IMG/VR virus record: IMGVR_UViG_3300001242_000019
Coordinates: 53,366 to 117,365 of that record
Length of the DNA: 64,000 nucleotides
Strand: one strand, 5' to 3'
DNA from: a virus
Part shown: piece by piece, positions 56,473-64,000 of the stretch
Layout of the letters: every line of letters begins with the position of its first letter
Numbering within the stretch: the stretch's first letter is position 1
Made by a program: the position numbers and the translations under genes
Notes under the pieces: model-generated
The model's input: only the letters and a program-made list of their open reading frames with translations
The model's database searches: none
What the model was told of the DNA's origin: nothing

Positions 56473-56742
56473 TTAGAACATAGGAAAATTAATCTTAGGA
56501 AGTAAATCAGCAACTGTTAATGTATAGCCATTCCATTGAGCTACTTTAGAATCCACTACAATGGCTATACGATCAACACACTTAATTAAATCCCAATTAC
56601 TCCAGCCGTTATGTTCGTGAAGTTCAACCAATGCTTTGATATAAGTCTCAACCTTAGCTTGAAGTTCTGGAGACTGATCGTCCAAATTAGTTTCAACCAT
56701 TCTCTTAATATAGTCGGTTAAATCCTTATCTGATAATGCCAT
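56473..56742 (-). CDS. Unknown protein
   Basis: An 89-residue helical protein (HEHNGWSNWDLIKCVDRIAI). ATG 56742 after GGAG. No family recognised. Confidence 0.65.
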   Translation of the reverse strand: MALSDKDLTDYIKRMVETNLDDQSPELQAKVETYIKALVELHEHNGWSNWDLIKCVDRIAIVVDSKVAQWNGYTLTVADLLPKINFPMF

Positions 56743-56827
56743 TAACATCTCCTCCAATCATGACTTGTATTATAGTATTCTAGGTGCTATACTTAAAACA
56801 TTATCAGGATTGACAATACATAAACAA

Positions 56828-56858
56828 CAAGAACCCCTCGAACTTGCAATTCGAAGGG
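56828..56858 (-). terminator. Minus-strand hairpin
   Basis: On the minus strand GAGCCCTTCGAA pairs with TTCGAGGGGTTC (two G-U pairs) and is followed by TTGTTGTTT, so it may terminate transcription from the right. Confidence 0.55.
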
Positions 56859-56889
56859 CTCTCTCTCAGAATGCAACGCCATGCATTGA

Positions 56890-56912
56890 GATTTGTTACA
56901 TAAATTATACCA
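56890..56912 (-). promoter_or_regulatory. Repeated phage promoter-like element (copy 13, partial)
   Basis: Minus strand TATAATTTATGTAACAAATC: TATAATT and GTAACAA boxes without a clear -10 downstream. Weaker than the others. Confidence 0.4.
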
Positions 56913-56971
56913 TAGAGTGAACAAGTCTACAAGAGGCTTTGTGATACTAGGTAAATTTATATAACAAATCT

Positions 56972-57004
56972 TAAAGCCGGTAGTTGCATAAGCTACCGGC
57001 TTTT
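56972..57004. terminator. Bidirectional hairpin bordering the structured RNA unit
   Basis: AAAGCCGGTAG pairs with CTACCGGCTTT and is followed by a T run on both strands. Confidence 0.75.
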
Positions 57005-57019
57005 ACTATGCAATAATTG

Positions 57020-57376
57020 AATAAGTTAGATGTCCCAGTCCTGACAAGACTGAACCTTATGGTGCGACATCCACGTCAATGTTAGTGGTTTTAAGGGGAA
57101 TCAAACACACTATAAAAACCCTGGGTAACATTGCAACCCTCAGAATCGAGATGCAGTAGCATGTAATAGCGAGTACCTTTACTCTCGCCTGGACCTACGT
57201 GCTGGATGGACGGCCGAATAACCGTCTCAAATGGGCTGGAGGTTTCTGGATGAAGATCAGAGGAGTACACGCATTAAACCCGCTGGGCAGAAATGGCGAT
57301 GGTAGTGTGCTTGGTAGTAATACCGTAGCTGAGTAAAGGATATTACATAGGCTCCGAAGAAGTAATAAGGCAATCT
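57020..57376 (+). ncRNA. Structured RNA candidate upstream of an HNH gene
   Basis: The plus strand folds well: GATGTC/GACATC around CAGTC/GACTG, GCGAGTA/TACTC-GC, GACGG/CCGTC with loop CCGAATAA, CTGGAT/ATCAG, GGTA-GTAA-TACC. It has no ORF, is bordered by hairpins, and precedes a plus-strand HNH gene. It could be an intron-like or transposon-associated RNA, but I could not find a group I or II core, and the flanking genes are on the other strand. Confidence 0.55.
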
Positions 57377-57418
57377 CCTGACGCCCGCATATTACTTATT
57401 TATGCGGGCGTCAGGAGA
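57377..57418. terminator. 17-base-pair hairpin before the HNH gene
   Basis: TCTCCTGACGCCCGCAT and its perfect inverted copy around ATTACTTATTT-like loop bases. It lies between the structured RNA and the HNH ORF. Confidence 0.75.
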
Positions 57419-57465
57419 TAACTATACCCATTCACCAAAGAAGTAATAGTTAAGGAGTGTTGATA

Positions 57466-57852
57466 ATGGGTCACAATCCAATGAATAATATTAAATGTAG
57501 TACAGGTGAAATTGCACTAACATATCAAGACTATTTAAACACAGCTCATTGGAAAGCACTAAGGATTCAGGTAGCTGAACGTGATAAGTATACCTGTCAA
57601 CGATGTAATGGAATCTTTAAGAACTATTTTCATATACATCACAACACTTATAAGAGATTAGGTAAAGAAAAACTATCGGATTTAACCTTCTACTGTAATA
57701 AATGTCATTCTGTAATTCATAATGATCGAAAGAACAAACGTGGTTTCAATAGATCATATAGTGCTATAATATCTCAAAAGATGTCTAAGATGAACGAAGA
57801 ACAAATTGAGCTTGTACTAATTTACATAGACAAGCTCAATTCAGAACGATAG
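57466..57852 (+). CDS. HNH endonuclease (only plus-strand gene)
   Basis: A 128-residue protein with CQRCNG, FHIHHNTYKRLGKEKL and CNKCHSVIH, the HNH/HNHc fold. ATG 57466 has GGAG at 8 bases. It lies with the structured RNA as a mobile-looking unit between two minus-strand operons; its stop ends two bases before the AAA gene end. A homing role is likely. Confidence 0.85.
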   Translation: MGHNPMNNIKCSTGEIALTYQDYLNTAHWKALRIQVAERDKYTCQRCNGIFKNYFHIHHNTYKRLGKEKLSDLTFYCNKCHSVIHNDRKNKRGFNRSYSAIISQKMSKMNEEQIELVLIYIDKLNSER

Positions 57853-57853
57853 C

Positions 57854-59590
57854 CTACGCTGATCTTAATGCTAAGACAGAATCAAGAATCTCGTTATCAA
57901 GAATCTTATCAGGTTTAGACATCGCTACGGAATAAGCAAGTCTGATACAGTTCTTAATATCCCGTCCATTGAGTTTATAATCAGCAAGCGTACTAACACG
58001 AGAGAAGACCTCATCATGAATTACGATATCAAGAGCGTCTGCTTTATAAAGCAGACTTCTCCAAATAGTCGCTCTCTCTATACTAGAGAGTTCAGCATAT
58101 TCAATAGTAGCCGTGGCTCTGCTCTTGAAGGCTTCGTCGAGATTGTCAATCAGATTTGTTGTCATAAACAATATCCCATTGAATCTCTCAAGCAGACGGA
58201 GTAATATAGCCGTCATAGCATTTCTTTGAATGTCAGCACCGAGTCGCTTAACGGCGAAGACATCGACTTCATCGAGTAATACTATAGCATTCCAGCTAAT
58301 GGCGATATCCATGATATTAGACAAACTCGATTCCATGGATTCTGGTGATACGCCAAGATCTCCTACAGAAACATAATAGATCGGCATCCGTAAGAACTCT
58401 GCAACGGATTCAGCCGTCATTGTTTTGCCGCAGCCCGGAGGGCCATAAAGCAAGAAGATCTTACCGTTACCTTTTCCTTCGATACTATCAAGAGAAGGCA
58501 TGTTATTTGTTAGACTAGATAAGAAGATACTCTTGTATGTGGCTGGAACAATCAATTCATCGAACGCTGTATCTGAAAACACAATATCCTTGATGCTATC
58601 GATTTTCATTCGTAACCAGTCTTTGGTCGTAAAGGAGAATCCGAAGACAATCGGTGATGCCATCCATAGATCAGTTTCAGGAATAGATTGTATTACACCA
58701 TCGTCATCATCGAATGGGTCTCCAGTGTACCACTCGTCATCAAGACTAGAGTTAAGAACTCTCATGGCATTAATATCAACCATGACTCGACCATCGACCT
58801 TAGTTCGGATGTCGCCAAACCATGAACCAGGCCTAAATGCAAAGTCATTATAGCTACAATACGACGGTTCTTTAGTATACTTAACATAAGTTCTTCCACG
58901 TTCTGTTAATCTAGCCTTGATTTCTAGAGTAATGGGTGTTAGTCCGATATCTTCGAGCTTGCTGGCATGATCTTTAAAGGGTAAATCAAATTCAGCCAGA
59001 TTCTTAACGTAGCCGTCTTTACCCTTTGAGATAATATTGATTGACAATATTAATCTCATAGAGAATATGTTTCTACGAAGCATGATCTCGTCTAATGTAC
59101 CGGAATACTCACATCCTTCTTCATCCTTAAATAATATTTCAAGGTTTTTGTCCTTATTGGCTATGTTGATAAAGAGCGGAATAGGTACCGGACGCGTGAT
59201 GTCTGCTAATTTGTTAATGTCTTTAAACTTTGACTTAAAGTAACAATAACAAATATAACACATGACTAACATTTGATTGCCGTCGTCACTTTCATCAAAT
59301 TTGTCATCGATTGTAGCTGATTTTAATCTTTCAGCGCGGTACTCAACCCAGCTAAAGGAATCCGACGTATGAATTGACAAGAGAATATCCATAGAAGAGA
59401 TTTTAACGGTCCCTGTTCTCGTTATGATATCGGCATTATATAAACGCCTGGAAATTTCGTTTCTGACCTCAAACATAAGCTCATTATCCTCAAGTGACAT
59501 TGAAAATAAATCATGAGATAGAGCTAATATTTGCTCTGTACAATCAGTCGTTTTGAGTAATATGTCTTCTACTGAATCTGTTTTAAACAA
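57854..59590 (-). CDS. AAA+ ATPase
   Basis: A 578-residue protein. The N-terminal 370 residues have no recognised domain; the C-terminal part is an AAA core (Walker A GPPGCGKT near 381, Walker B IVLLDEVDVF, sensor FMTTNLI, arginine finger AFKSRA). It resembles protein-remodelling ATPases of the BCS1/spastin/FtsH-like class. Likely a remodeller of a phage or host complex. ATG 59590 behind AGGAGG. Confidence 0.85.
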   Translation of the reverse strand: MFKTDSVEDILLKTTDCTEQILALSHDLFSMSLEDNELMFEVRNEISRRLYNADIITRTGTVKISSMDILLSIHTSDSFSWVEYRAERLKSATIDDKFDESDDGNQMLVMCYICYCYFKSKFKDINKLADITRPVPIPLFINIANKDKNLEILFKDEEGCEYSGTLDEIMLRRNIFSMRLILSINIISKGKDGYVKNLAEFDLPFKDHASKLEDIGLTPITLEIKARLTERGRTYVKYTKEPSYCSYNDFAFRPGSWFGDIRTKVDGRVMVDINAMRVLNSSLDDEWYTGDPFDDDDGVIQSIPETDLWMASPIVFGFSFTTKDWLRMKIDSIKDIVFSDTAFDELIVPATYKSIFLSSLTNNMPSLDSIEGKGNGKIFLLYGPPGCGKTMTAESVAEFLRMPIYYVSVGDLGVSPESMESSLSNIMDIAISWNAIVLLDEVDVFAVKRLGADIQRNAMTAILLRLLERFNGILFMTTNLIDNLDEAFKSRATATIEYAELSSIERATIWRSLLYKADALDIVIHDEVFSRVSTLADYKLNGRDIKNCIRLAYSVAMSKPDKILDNEILDSVLALRSA

Positions 59591-59604
59591 GATAATCTTC
59601 CTCC

Positions 59605-60336
59605 TTATAATAATACCTTACGGTATTTGTCTCGTAATTTGGATTCAAGACCACAGCGATTACAATCACCATACTTCATATCACGAATATGATTAATAAT
59701 CGTTACGGGATCGTCTGTGATGTGGCCTATAATAAAGCACTGATCGGCTTCACCGGCATGGATATAACCATTGTAGTCAATCGAAGGATTACAGAACTTT
59801 AACAGCTTTCTCTCAAGATAAGCTATAAGCTCAGGCATGGTTGATACCGCATTACTTCGAACTAAAGACCTAAGATTAAAGCACTTAGGTCCCAATTGAT
59901 TACCCGTAGGAATGTTATTAACAACGGCACGACCTAATGGATAAATACTACGGATCTTGTGTTCATAAGTCAGAAGCTTGTGCTTTATAATCGGAATCTT
60001 TAGTGGATAGTATTGCGGATCATTGGTTATTTGTAGGTCAATGCCTAGATTAAGAACCTTAGCAGTTAACTCTGGATCACGTAGAAACATACCATTACTT
60101 AAGATAAGTAATCTGGTTGATGGAATCATCTCCTGGAATGTTTCCATGATGTCAATAAAGTCCGGGTGTTCGGTTGGTTCTCCGCCTGAAACCAGTAAGA
60201 CGAGCGGAGTACTAATACTCAAGAACTTAACAAGCTCTTTAAGTGTATCAGCCGTCATATGGTCTTCTTCTGGCCCAGCATTAATAAAACAATGCGAACA
60301 TCCCATATGACATTGATTTGTGATTCTTACTAACAC
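59605..60336 (-). CDS. Radical SAM enzyme
   Basis: CHMGCSHC (C9, C13, C16) is the CX3CX2C cluster motif, followed by LVSGGEPTEHPDF and further Cys (CFNLRSL, CGLESKL). A 243-residue protein cutting S-adenosylmethionine to start radical chemistry. Substrate unknown: a peptide or a tRNA/nucleotide modification. GTG 60336. Confidence 0.85.
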   Translation of the reverse strand: MLVRITNQCHMGCSHCFINAGPEEDHMTADTLKELVKFLSISTPLVLLVSGGEPTEHPDFIDIMETFQEMIPSTRLLILSNGMFLRDPELTAKVLNLGIDLQITNDPQYYPLKIPIIKHKLLTYEHKIRSIYPLGRAVVNNIPTGNQLGPKCFNLRSLVRSNAVSTMPELIAYLERKLLKFCNPSIDYNGYIHAGEADQCFIIGHITDDPVTIINHIRDMKYGDCNRCGLESKLRDKYRKVLL

Positions 60337-60348
60337 AGCATCAACTCC

Positions 60349-60570
60349 TTACTCAAATGTCTTGGCTTCACGATCGTCTGGTTCTTTAAGTAAATCATAG
60401 TCTTCACGCTTCTCGTCAGAGACTTCAGGGTTCTTACTACAATACATCCAGCAGCCACCGCATGCTCTAACGGCATCCATTGAACAAATGGCCTGACACA
60501 TGCATTTATTCGAAGCGCAATCACCATCGTCATCAGCACACTGATGATAGTTTACTTGATTTTGATTCAT
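60349..60570 (-). CDS. Cysteine-rich small protein
   Basis: A 73-residue protein with Cys at about 11, 18, 23, 25, 29, 37, 40 and 44 (CMCQAIC, CGGCWMYC). It may hold a metal cluster and perhaps be a substrate or partner of the adjacent radical SAM enzyme; that is inference. ATG overlaps the next stop. Confidence 0.7.
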   Translation of the reverse strand: MNQNQVNYHQCADDDGDCASNKCMCQAICSMDAVRACGGCWMYCSKNPEVSDEKREDYDLLKEPDDREAKTFE

Positions 60571-60785
60571 AACTTATCCTCCCTCTTCTTGAGCATAATA
60601 TTGAATAAAGAATATTTCACATAACAGTCTGTCATGCTATTGAATATTTCTTCTAAAACTGATAGATCATCATCAGCATGATCCTTAACGATCTGCTTGA
60701 GCTCTTTTTCAAGCAGATCGCGTTGAACTTGAATTTCGTCCATCTTAGTAGAAATATCAGCAACTTGTTTTAAAATATCATCCAA
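60567..60785 (-). CDS. Small coiled-coil protein
   Basis: A 72-residue helical protein (QVQRDLLEKELKQIVKDHAD). ATG 60785 with AAGGAGG upstream. Function unknown. Confidence 0.7.
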   Translation of the reverse strand: MDDILKQVADISTKMDEIQVQRDLLEKELKQIVKDHADDDLSVLEEIFNSMTDCYVKYSLFNIMLKKREDKL

Positions 60786-60797
60786 GATTAGTCCTCC

Positions 60798-61253
60798 TTA
60801 AATAACATTATGCATGAATCTAAAGACATAACCTCGTAAATGTGGAACCCAGATCGTACCCATGAATTCAGGTGCTGGTATGGCTTTACAACGCCACTCT
60901 TGATTCACTGGTATGATAACAACTAAGTTTTCATTATTGCAATCAGCAATGGCTCTAATCTGCCAGTCTTTACCATCATGATCAACCCAGATCTCATCAA
61001 CTTGTGGAACAGCACGAACAATATTACCAGTACTTAAAACAACTGGCGACGTTGCAATAGAACCCGATCGATTATAAAACAGGTTATTAATTTCTTGCTG
61101 AGTCACATGAATCGTAGGATCTGTCCTCTTAAACCAATCAAGCTCAACACAACGATTAGGACAATGAGCTTCACGTTTAGGCGGCATACTTTCTAGATTA
61201 ACTTCATAAAACTTAGACTTACAACCAGGACATATTAGCCTTACTTCATCCAT
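60798..61253 (-). CDS. Unknown protein with CPGC
   Basis: A 151-residue protein: CPGC and CPNRC near the N-terminus, then a beta-rich part (WVDHDGKDWQIRAIAD). Probably zinc-binding. ATG 61253 in the overlap with the upstream gene; GTG at 61262 possible. Confidence 0.7.
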   Translation of the reverse strand: MDEVRLICPGCKSKFYEVNLESMPPKREAHCPNRCVELDWFKRTDPTIHVTQQEINNLFYNRSGSIATSPVVLSTGNIVRAVPQVDEIWVDHDGKDWQIRAIADCNNENLVVIIPVNQEWRCKAIPAPEFMGTIWVPHLRGYVFRFMHNVI

Positions 61254-61258
61254 GATTA

Positions 61259-61612
61259 TCACCAGCCAATCATAATCTTAGGCGGTTTAGGCATTTCTTG
61301 ATCTTGAACTTTCCACAAGTGAAGACAATAAGGATGCATATTAACATAATCGGATTTAGCCGGATGATACTGAACAACGCACTCATCTTCTAAGAAGAAT
61401 AGGCCTTTGATATAACACATCTCTTCCCAAGTTAAGCAACGATTAGATAAACTAACAGAAACATGATCCCAGCCCATGCCCCAGCTAAATACTACCAAAG
61501 CCTCTTCTTTAGATTCTGGGAGAATTATATTAGCAATTCCTCCCTCTCCTAATTGTGATGCGGTTACGACCTGAATGAGTGAATCACTTTTGATTTGCTC
61601 TAAGGTTTTAAT
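61259..61612 (-). CDS. DUF7694-like protein, apparent ATT start
   Basis: The block GMGWDHVSVSLSNRCLTWEE, VVQYHPAKSDYVNMHPYCLH matches a phage family I know as DUF7694. Reading in frame upstream of the first GTG gives IKTLEQIKSDSLIQVV, and the only start after the in-frame TAA is ATT at 61612, 7 bases after GGAGG. Total 117 residues. It overlaps the PRTase gene end. Confidence 0.75.
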   Translation of the reverse strand: MKTLEQIKSDSLIQVVTASQLGEGGIANIILPESKEEALVVFSWGMGWDHVSVSLSNRCLTWEEMCYIKGLFFLEDECVVQYHPAKSDYVNMHPYCLHLWKVQDQEMPKPPKIMIGW

Positions 61613-62112
61613 ATTGACTCCTCCTTATGATATCGATATAAGCTTTCAACGTCTGGATCCTGAGTTACTGAACCATCATAGATAACAAAGGTCTTAAATA
61701 AAGCACCACCAAGTCTCACGATCTCAGCCTTAACGGCGTTTCGAGTCTTACCGGAATAAAAGCTGTCATCAATAAAGATAAAGGCACGATCTTTAATTAG
61801 GTCTTTGAGATAAGTTAATCGATCAATTGGTATACCCTTACGCATACCACCATTAACAACGATTATGGGCAAAGATTCATAAATACCAGGTTCAGTTATA
61901 TGCCAATTATCAAAGAACCGACCAAATTTACCAGAGACAATAAATGCCGGAGATTCAAGACGAGATTCAACAATCCAAAAGTAAGCTTTCTTATAGATCT
62001 GATTTACAATAGGATTTTGCTGTACGGCTTGATCTAGGTGATTGAAAAACTCTTCTCCGCCTTGATGCTTCTCAAGCATTTCTTTAACGATTAGATCCAG
62101 TTCATTTTGCAT
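61600..62112 (-). CDS. Phosphoribosyltransferase-like protein
   Basis: A 170-residue protein with the PRPP loop FIFIDDSFYSGKT near residue 112, as in type I PRTases. The nucleobase pocket is not recognisable. It may salvage nucleotides or modify a substrate. ATG 62112 overlaps the upstream gene end. Confidence 0.8.
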   Translation of the reverse strand: MQNELDLIVKEMLEKHQGGEEFFNHLDQAVQQNPIVNQIYKKAYFWIVESRLESPAFIVSGKFGRFFDNWHITEPGIYESLPIIVVNGGMRKGIPIDRLTYLKDLIKDRAFIFIDDSFYSGKTRNAVKAEIVRLGGALFKTFVIYDGSVTQDPDVESLYRYHKEESILKP

Positions 62113-62431
62113 TGGCTTTCTCTCGCTTTCTCAAATAATAACGTAGAGTAGCTAGGCCATTAAGTAAATGACCTTCACTTAAATCTGGAGTATTAACAAA
62201 TTCTTCTAATGAACGATGTTTGTTTGCATCATACCAAGAACAAACATCGTTCATATTGTCCATCTCATCCTTACCGGCTACAAAGATAAAGGACACAATA
62301 GTTACAATACCAATTAAAACAGAACTATGAATACAATAACGTACAGGAATAACATTGTACTCCAATAATATTAAAGAACTAATCATTGCGACTATAAAGC
62401 CGACAGTAACTTTAGCGCCTCTCATTGTCAT
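62102..62431 (-). CDS. Membrane protein with two helices
   Basis: A 109-residue protein with helices VTVGFIVAMISSLILL and VLIGIVTIVSFIFVAG, then a soluble tail. Three ATG codons lie behind GGGAGG; the second (62431) is chosen. Confidence 0.7.
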   Translation of the reverse strand: MTMRGAKVTVGFIVAMISSLILLEYNVIPVRYCIHSSVLIGIVTIVSFIFVAGKDEMDNMNDVCSWYDANKHRSLEEFVNTPDLSEGHLLNGLATLRYYLRKREKANAK

Positions 62432-62648
62432 CATGCCTCCCGTATATTTCACGATACTTAGATGCATGTTTATAAAAATCAACGTACGTGGCGATAACCA
62501 TAAGTATAATCGCCACGACAACGACGATCACAACAAAGTTAATTAAGAAACTAGGTGTAACAATATCACGACCCATGAGAAAACCTATGAATAATTGGAT
62601 TGGTAACATGCACGCAGTTAGGATCACTACCTTGGTCTTATAATCCAT
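62412..62648 (-). CDS. Two-helix membrane protein
   Basis: A 78-residue protein with helices VVILTACMLPIQLFIGFLM and FVVIVVVVAIILMVIA and a charged tail. It overlaps the previous gene and probably works with it. Confidence 0.75.
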   Translation of the reverse strand: MDYKTKVVILTACMLPIQLFIGFLMGRDIVTPSFLINFVVIVVVVAIILMVIATYVDFYKHASKYREIYGRHDDNERR

Positions 62649-63021
62649 CGCTAATCACATGCTTATAGAGTCCATTAAAGGATCCTGCTGGATAATACTG
62701 ACTACTAAACTCTCTATACTCTCGCTTGGCCCATTCTTCAGACAAATCACGAGTCACGACGACCCAATCATTATTCTGCCAGCCGTCGCGAATAATATCT
62801 TGATTACTAACAATAGCTTGCTTAAAGGCATCACCCATCCATAAGCGAGCATGACCAACATTAACTTCGCCACCATAGGCCCATTTACCACTTGATTTAA
62901 ACCAATCAACACGGATCACAAGATCTGGTTTAGATTTTTTAACAGGCTCAACAACAAGAGTAGCAATAAAGGACTCTACTACTCCTTGGGCCGGACTAGG
63001 GCTAAACATAGCCTTATCTAT
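62638..63021 (-). CDS. Unknown protein, apparent ATA start
   Basis: A 127-residue protein (VNVGHARLWMGDAFKQAIV; WAKREYREFSSQY). GGAGG ends 8 bases before ATA 63021; the ATC before it is 5 bases away, the first ATG is 20 bases away and a GTG (63039) lies upstream of the ribosome site. ATA is preferred but uncertain. The start overlaps the upstream gene. Confidence 0.65.
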   Translation of the reverse strand: MDKAMFSPSPAQGVVESFIATLVVEPVKKSKPDLVIRVDWFKSSGKWAYGGEVNVGHARLWMGDAFKQAIVSNQDIIRDGWQNNDWVVVTRDLSEEWAKREYREFSSQYYPAGSFNGLYKHVISDGL

Positions 63022-63223
63022 GATAAACGCCTCCTTCACTTTCGAATCTGTGCATAACGCTTAATAACTCACAATATTCACCACCATGAATCCTGTAAAG
63101 ACTGCTTTTATAAACCTCCTCCCAATTACCAGTTTCTTTGGCTTTCACAATTCGCTTAATGTCGGTCTGCTTAGTATAGCTTGGTGTACGTTTTGACCTA
63201 ATTAGATCTAAGACTTGCTTCAT
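63014..63223 (-). CDS. Small basic/acidic protein
   Basis: A 69-residue protein with ATG 63223 and AAAGGAGG upstream. First gene behind a repeated promoter element; no family recognised. Confidence 0.7.
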   Translation of the reverse strand: MKQVLDLIRSKRTPSYTKQTDIKRIVKAKETGNWEEVYKSSLYRIHGGEYCELLSVMHRFESEGGVYHR

Positions 63224-63266
63224 ATATTACCTCCTTTGAGGTTAATTCGTAAAAGAATAGCCTAAT

Positions 63267-63297
63267 ATAGTATTACACTTTGTAATGCAAACTATAC
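63267..63297 (-). promoter_or_regulatory. Repeated phage promoter-like element (copy 14)
   Basis: Minus strand TATAGTTTGCATTACAAAGTG T AATACT, matching the extended -10 pattern ahead of the operon starting at 63223. Confidence 0.6.
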
Positions 63298-63321
63298 TAA
63301 GCCAATTAAGGTGTGGGTCTA

Positions 63322-63359
63322 GCTTATAGTTTGGACAAATTATATTCCAAACTATAAGC
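63322..63359. repeat. 14-base inverted repeat
   Basis: GCTTATAGTTTGGA and its inverted copy with a 10-base AT-rich loop, upstream of the promoter element. A possible operator site, or an RNA hairpin. Confidence 0.55.
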
Positions 63360-63401
63360 AAAAGCCACATCGCAAGCACTCGGAATAACCGGTGATCAAA
63401 A

Positions 63402-63445
63402 AAAGGGGAGCGTAGCCTATGACAAGATAGGCTACGCTCCCCTTT
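63402..63445. terminator. 18-base-pair hairpin
   Basis: AAAGGGGAGCGTAGCCTA and its perfect inverted copy around TGACAAGA. It ends the operon containing the 63497 gene. Confidence 0.8.
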
Positions 63446-63496
63446 ATATTATGAGGATAACTTAGTGAGTATACAATCTAATAATTAAGTTGTCAA

Positions 63497-63673
63497 CTAT
63501 GGATCATGCCATGTTAGCTCAACCCATGTATTGCGTTGCTTACGCTTAGGCATGACTTTCAAAAACGGAGCAATAACCCATTTAGCAAACAGATCAATCG
63601 AAATGTTAAACACCTGGATAAAATCATAGTAACACCAATGAGTATGACAATCACAATAATCATATGTTCCCAT
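63497..63673 (-). CDS. Small Cys/His-rich protein
   Basis: A 58-residue ORF with MGTYDYCDCHTHWCYYDF at the start and a basic tail. ATG 63673 has GGAGG at 6 or 7 bases. An overlapping frame encodes a 34-residue hydrophobic peptide, so which one is real is open. Confidence 0.5.
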   Translation of the reverse strand: MGTYDYCDCHTHWCYYDFIQVFNISIDLFAKWVIAPFLKVMPKRKQRNTWVELTWHDP

Positions 63674-63684
63674 GGAATTCCTCC

Positions 63685-63960
63685 TTAAATTAAAGAATGC
63701 GGTTCACATTTGTCTGACGAGATACCTTCAACTCTAGGTGGAACAACTCCCAATGCAACGTCAATCATATTCGTTAAATTAACAATACGTAAAGCAGATC
63801 CTTCTTTAAACTTAGGATCACATCCACAACCACGATAGTTTTTAACAACATCAGGACAATTTAAACACGTAGGATTAAGTAAACATCGAAGGTCAATAAG
63901 ATCTTCTTTATCAGCATTAACCGTTAACCTAAACATAATTTGCTCTATAATGGCTTTCAC
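63685..63960 (-). CDS. Small Cys-rich protein
   Basis: A 91-residue protein with CLLNPTCLNCPD and CGCDPK, a likely zinc or cluster site. GTG 63960 is 9 bases after AGGAG; a TTG nearby is too close. Continues the same operon style as its neighbours. Confidence 0.65.
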   Translation of the reverse strand: MKAIIEQIMFRLTVNADKEDLIDLRCLLNPTCLNCPDVVKNYRGCGCDPKFKEGSALRIVNLTNMIDVALGVVPPRVEGISSDKCEPHSLI

Positions 63961-64000
63961 TGATATCAACTCCTATATTTAGTTTTCTTTGCCCTGTCTC

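Noticed and set aside
57020-57376. Cobalamin riboswitch or ordinary group I intron
   Set aside because: No GCCACTG B12 box or intron core, and no gene on the same strand to be spliced or regulated besides the HNH gene.
1-64000. Genome-wide reassignment of TGA to tryptophan
   Set aside because: Many genes end in TGA overlapping the next start (ATGA), and reading on gives nonsense in most; large genes use TGG for Trp with no internal TGA.
1-64000. CRISPR arrays or insertion sequences
   Set aside because: No regularly spaced identical repeats or transposase genes were seen.

Overview
The window looks like part of the genome of a large tailed phage of a Gram-positive (Bacillota-type) host. The evidence is tight packing of genes almost all on the minus strand, strong GGAGG ribosome-binding sites, frequent GTG and TTG starts, many small zinc-ribbon and unknown proteins, a phage anti-repressor, a viral replisome, and a tRNA/tmRNA island. 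No structural, packaging or lysis genes are seen, so this is the replication and nucleotide-metabolism (early/middle) half of the genome. Gene order runs from high to low coordinates.

Layout. 1-15 kb: phosphatase (partial), dUTPase, 3D-domain cell-wall protein, annealing-type recombinase, UvrD-like helicase, RecA, SSB, a DnaE-type DNA polymerase, HNH nuclease, and a run of small zinc-ribbon proteins. 15-24 kb: GroES, DUF2325 protein, Fe-S uracil-DNA glycosylase, Nudix hydrolase, a VWA protein and a RavA/MoxR-type ATPase. 24-38 kb: SNF2 helicase, YkgJ-like protein, SPFH protein, WGR-ATP-DNA ligase, RecJ, anti-repressor. 38.6-45.9 kb: an RNA island with about a dozen tRNA-like genes, a tmRNA, a very large structured non-coding RNA and a 590-bp region with 5-base periodicity. 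45.9-57 kb: a conserved phage protein, a 1179-residue protein, ThyX, a second SSB-like protein and small proteins. 57-64 kb: the only plus-strand unit (structured RNA plus HNH gene), then an AAA ATPase, radical SAM protein, phosphoribosyltransferase-like protein and small membrane proteins.

How the genes work together. DnaE, SSB, RecA, helicases, ligase, RecJ and the annealing protein form a replication and recombination set. dUTPase, ThyX and uracil-DNA glycosylase together keep uracil out of DNA. Most operons start after one repeated promoter-like element (GTTACAA box followed by an extended -10) and end in GC-rich hairpins.

Most unusual points: (1) a tmRNA gene that appears to be split by a tRNA gene lying inside it; (2) tRNA genes with normal acceptor and T arms but abnormal or enlarged middle regions, four RNA hairpins sharing one 11-base loop; (3) a huge structured RNA of the GOLLD/ROOL kind; (4) a shared C-terminal peptide (GRxxIxxIxIPD) on about ten otherwise different small proteins; (5) several genes whose only well-placed start codon is ATT or ATA; (6) an in-frame TGA at a conserved position of a phage protein. 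Coordinates were counted by hand and functions were assigned by reading motifs, without database searches.
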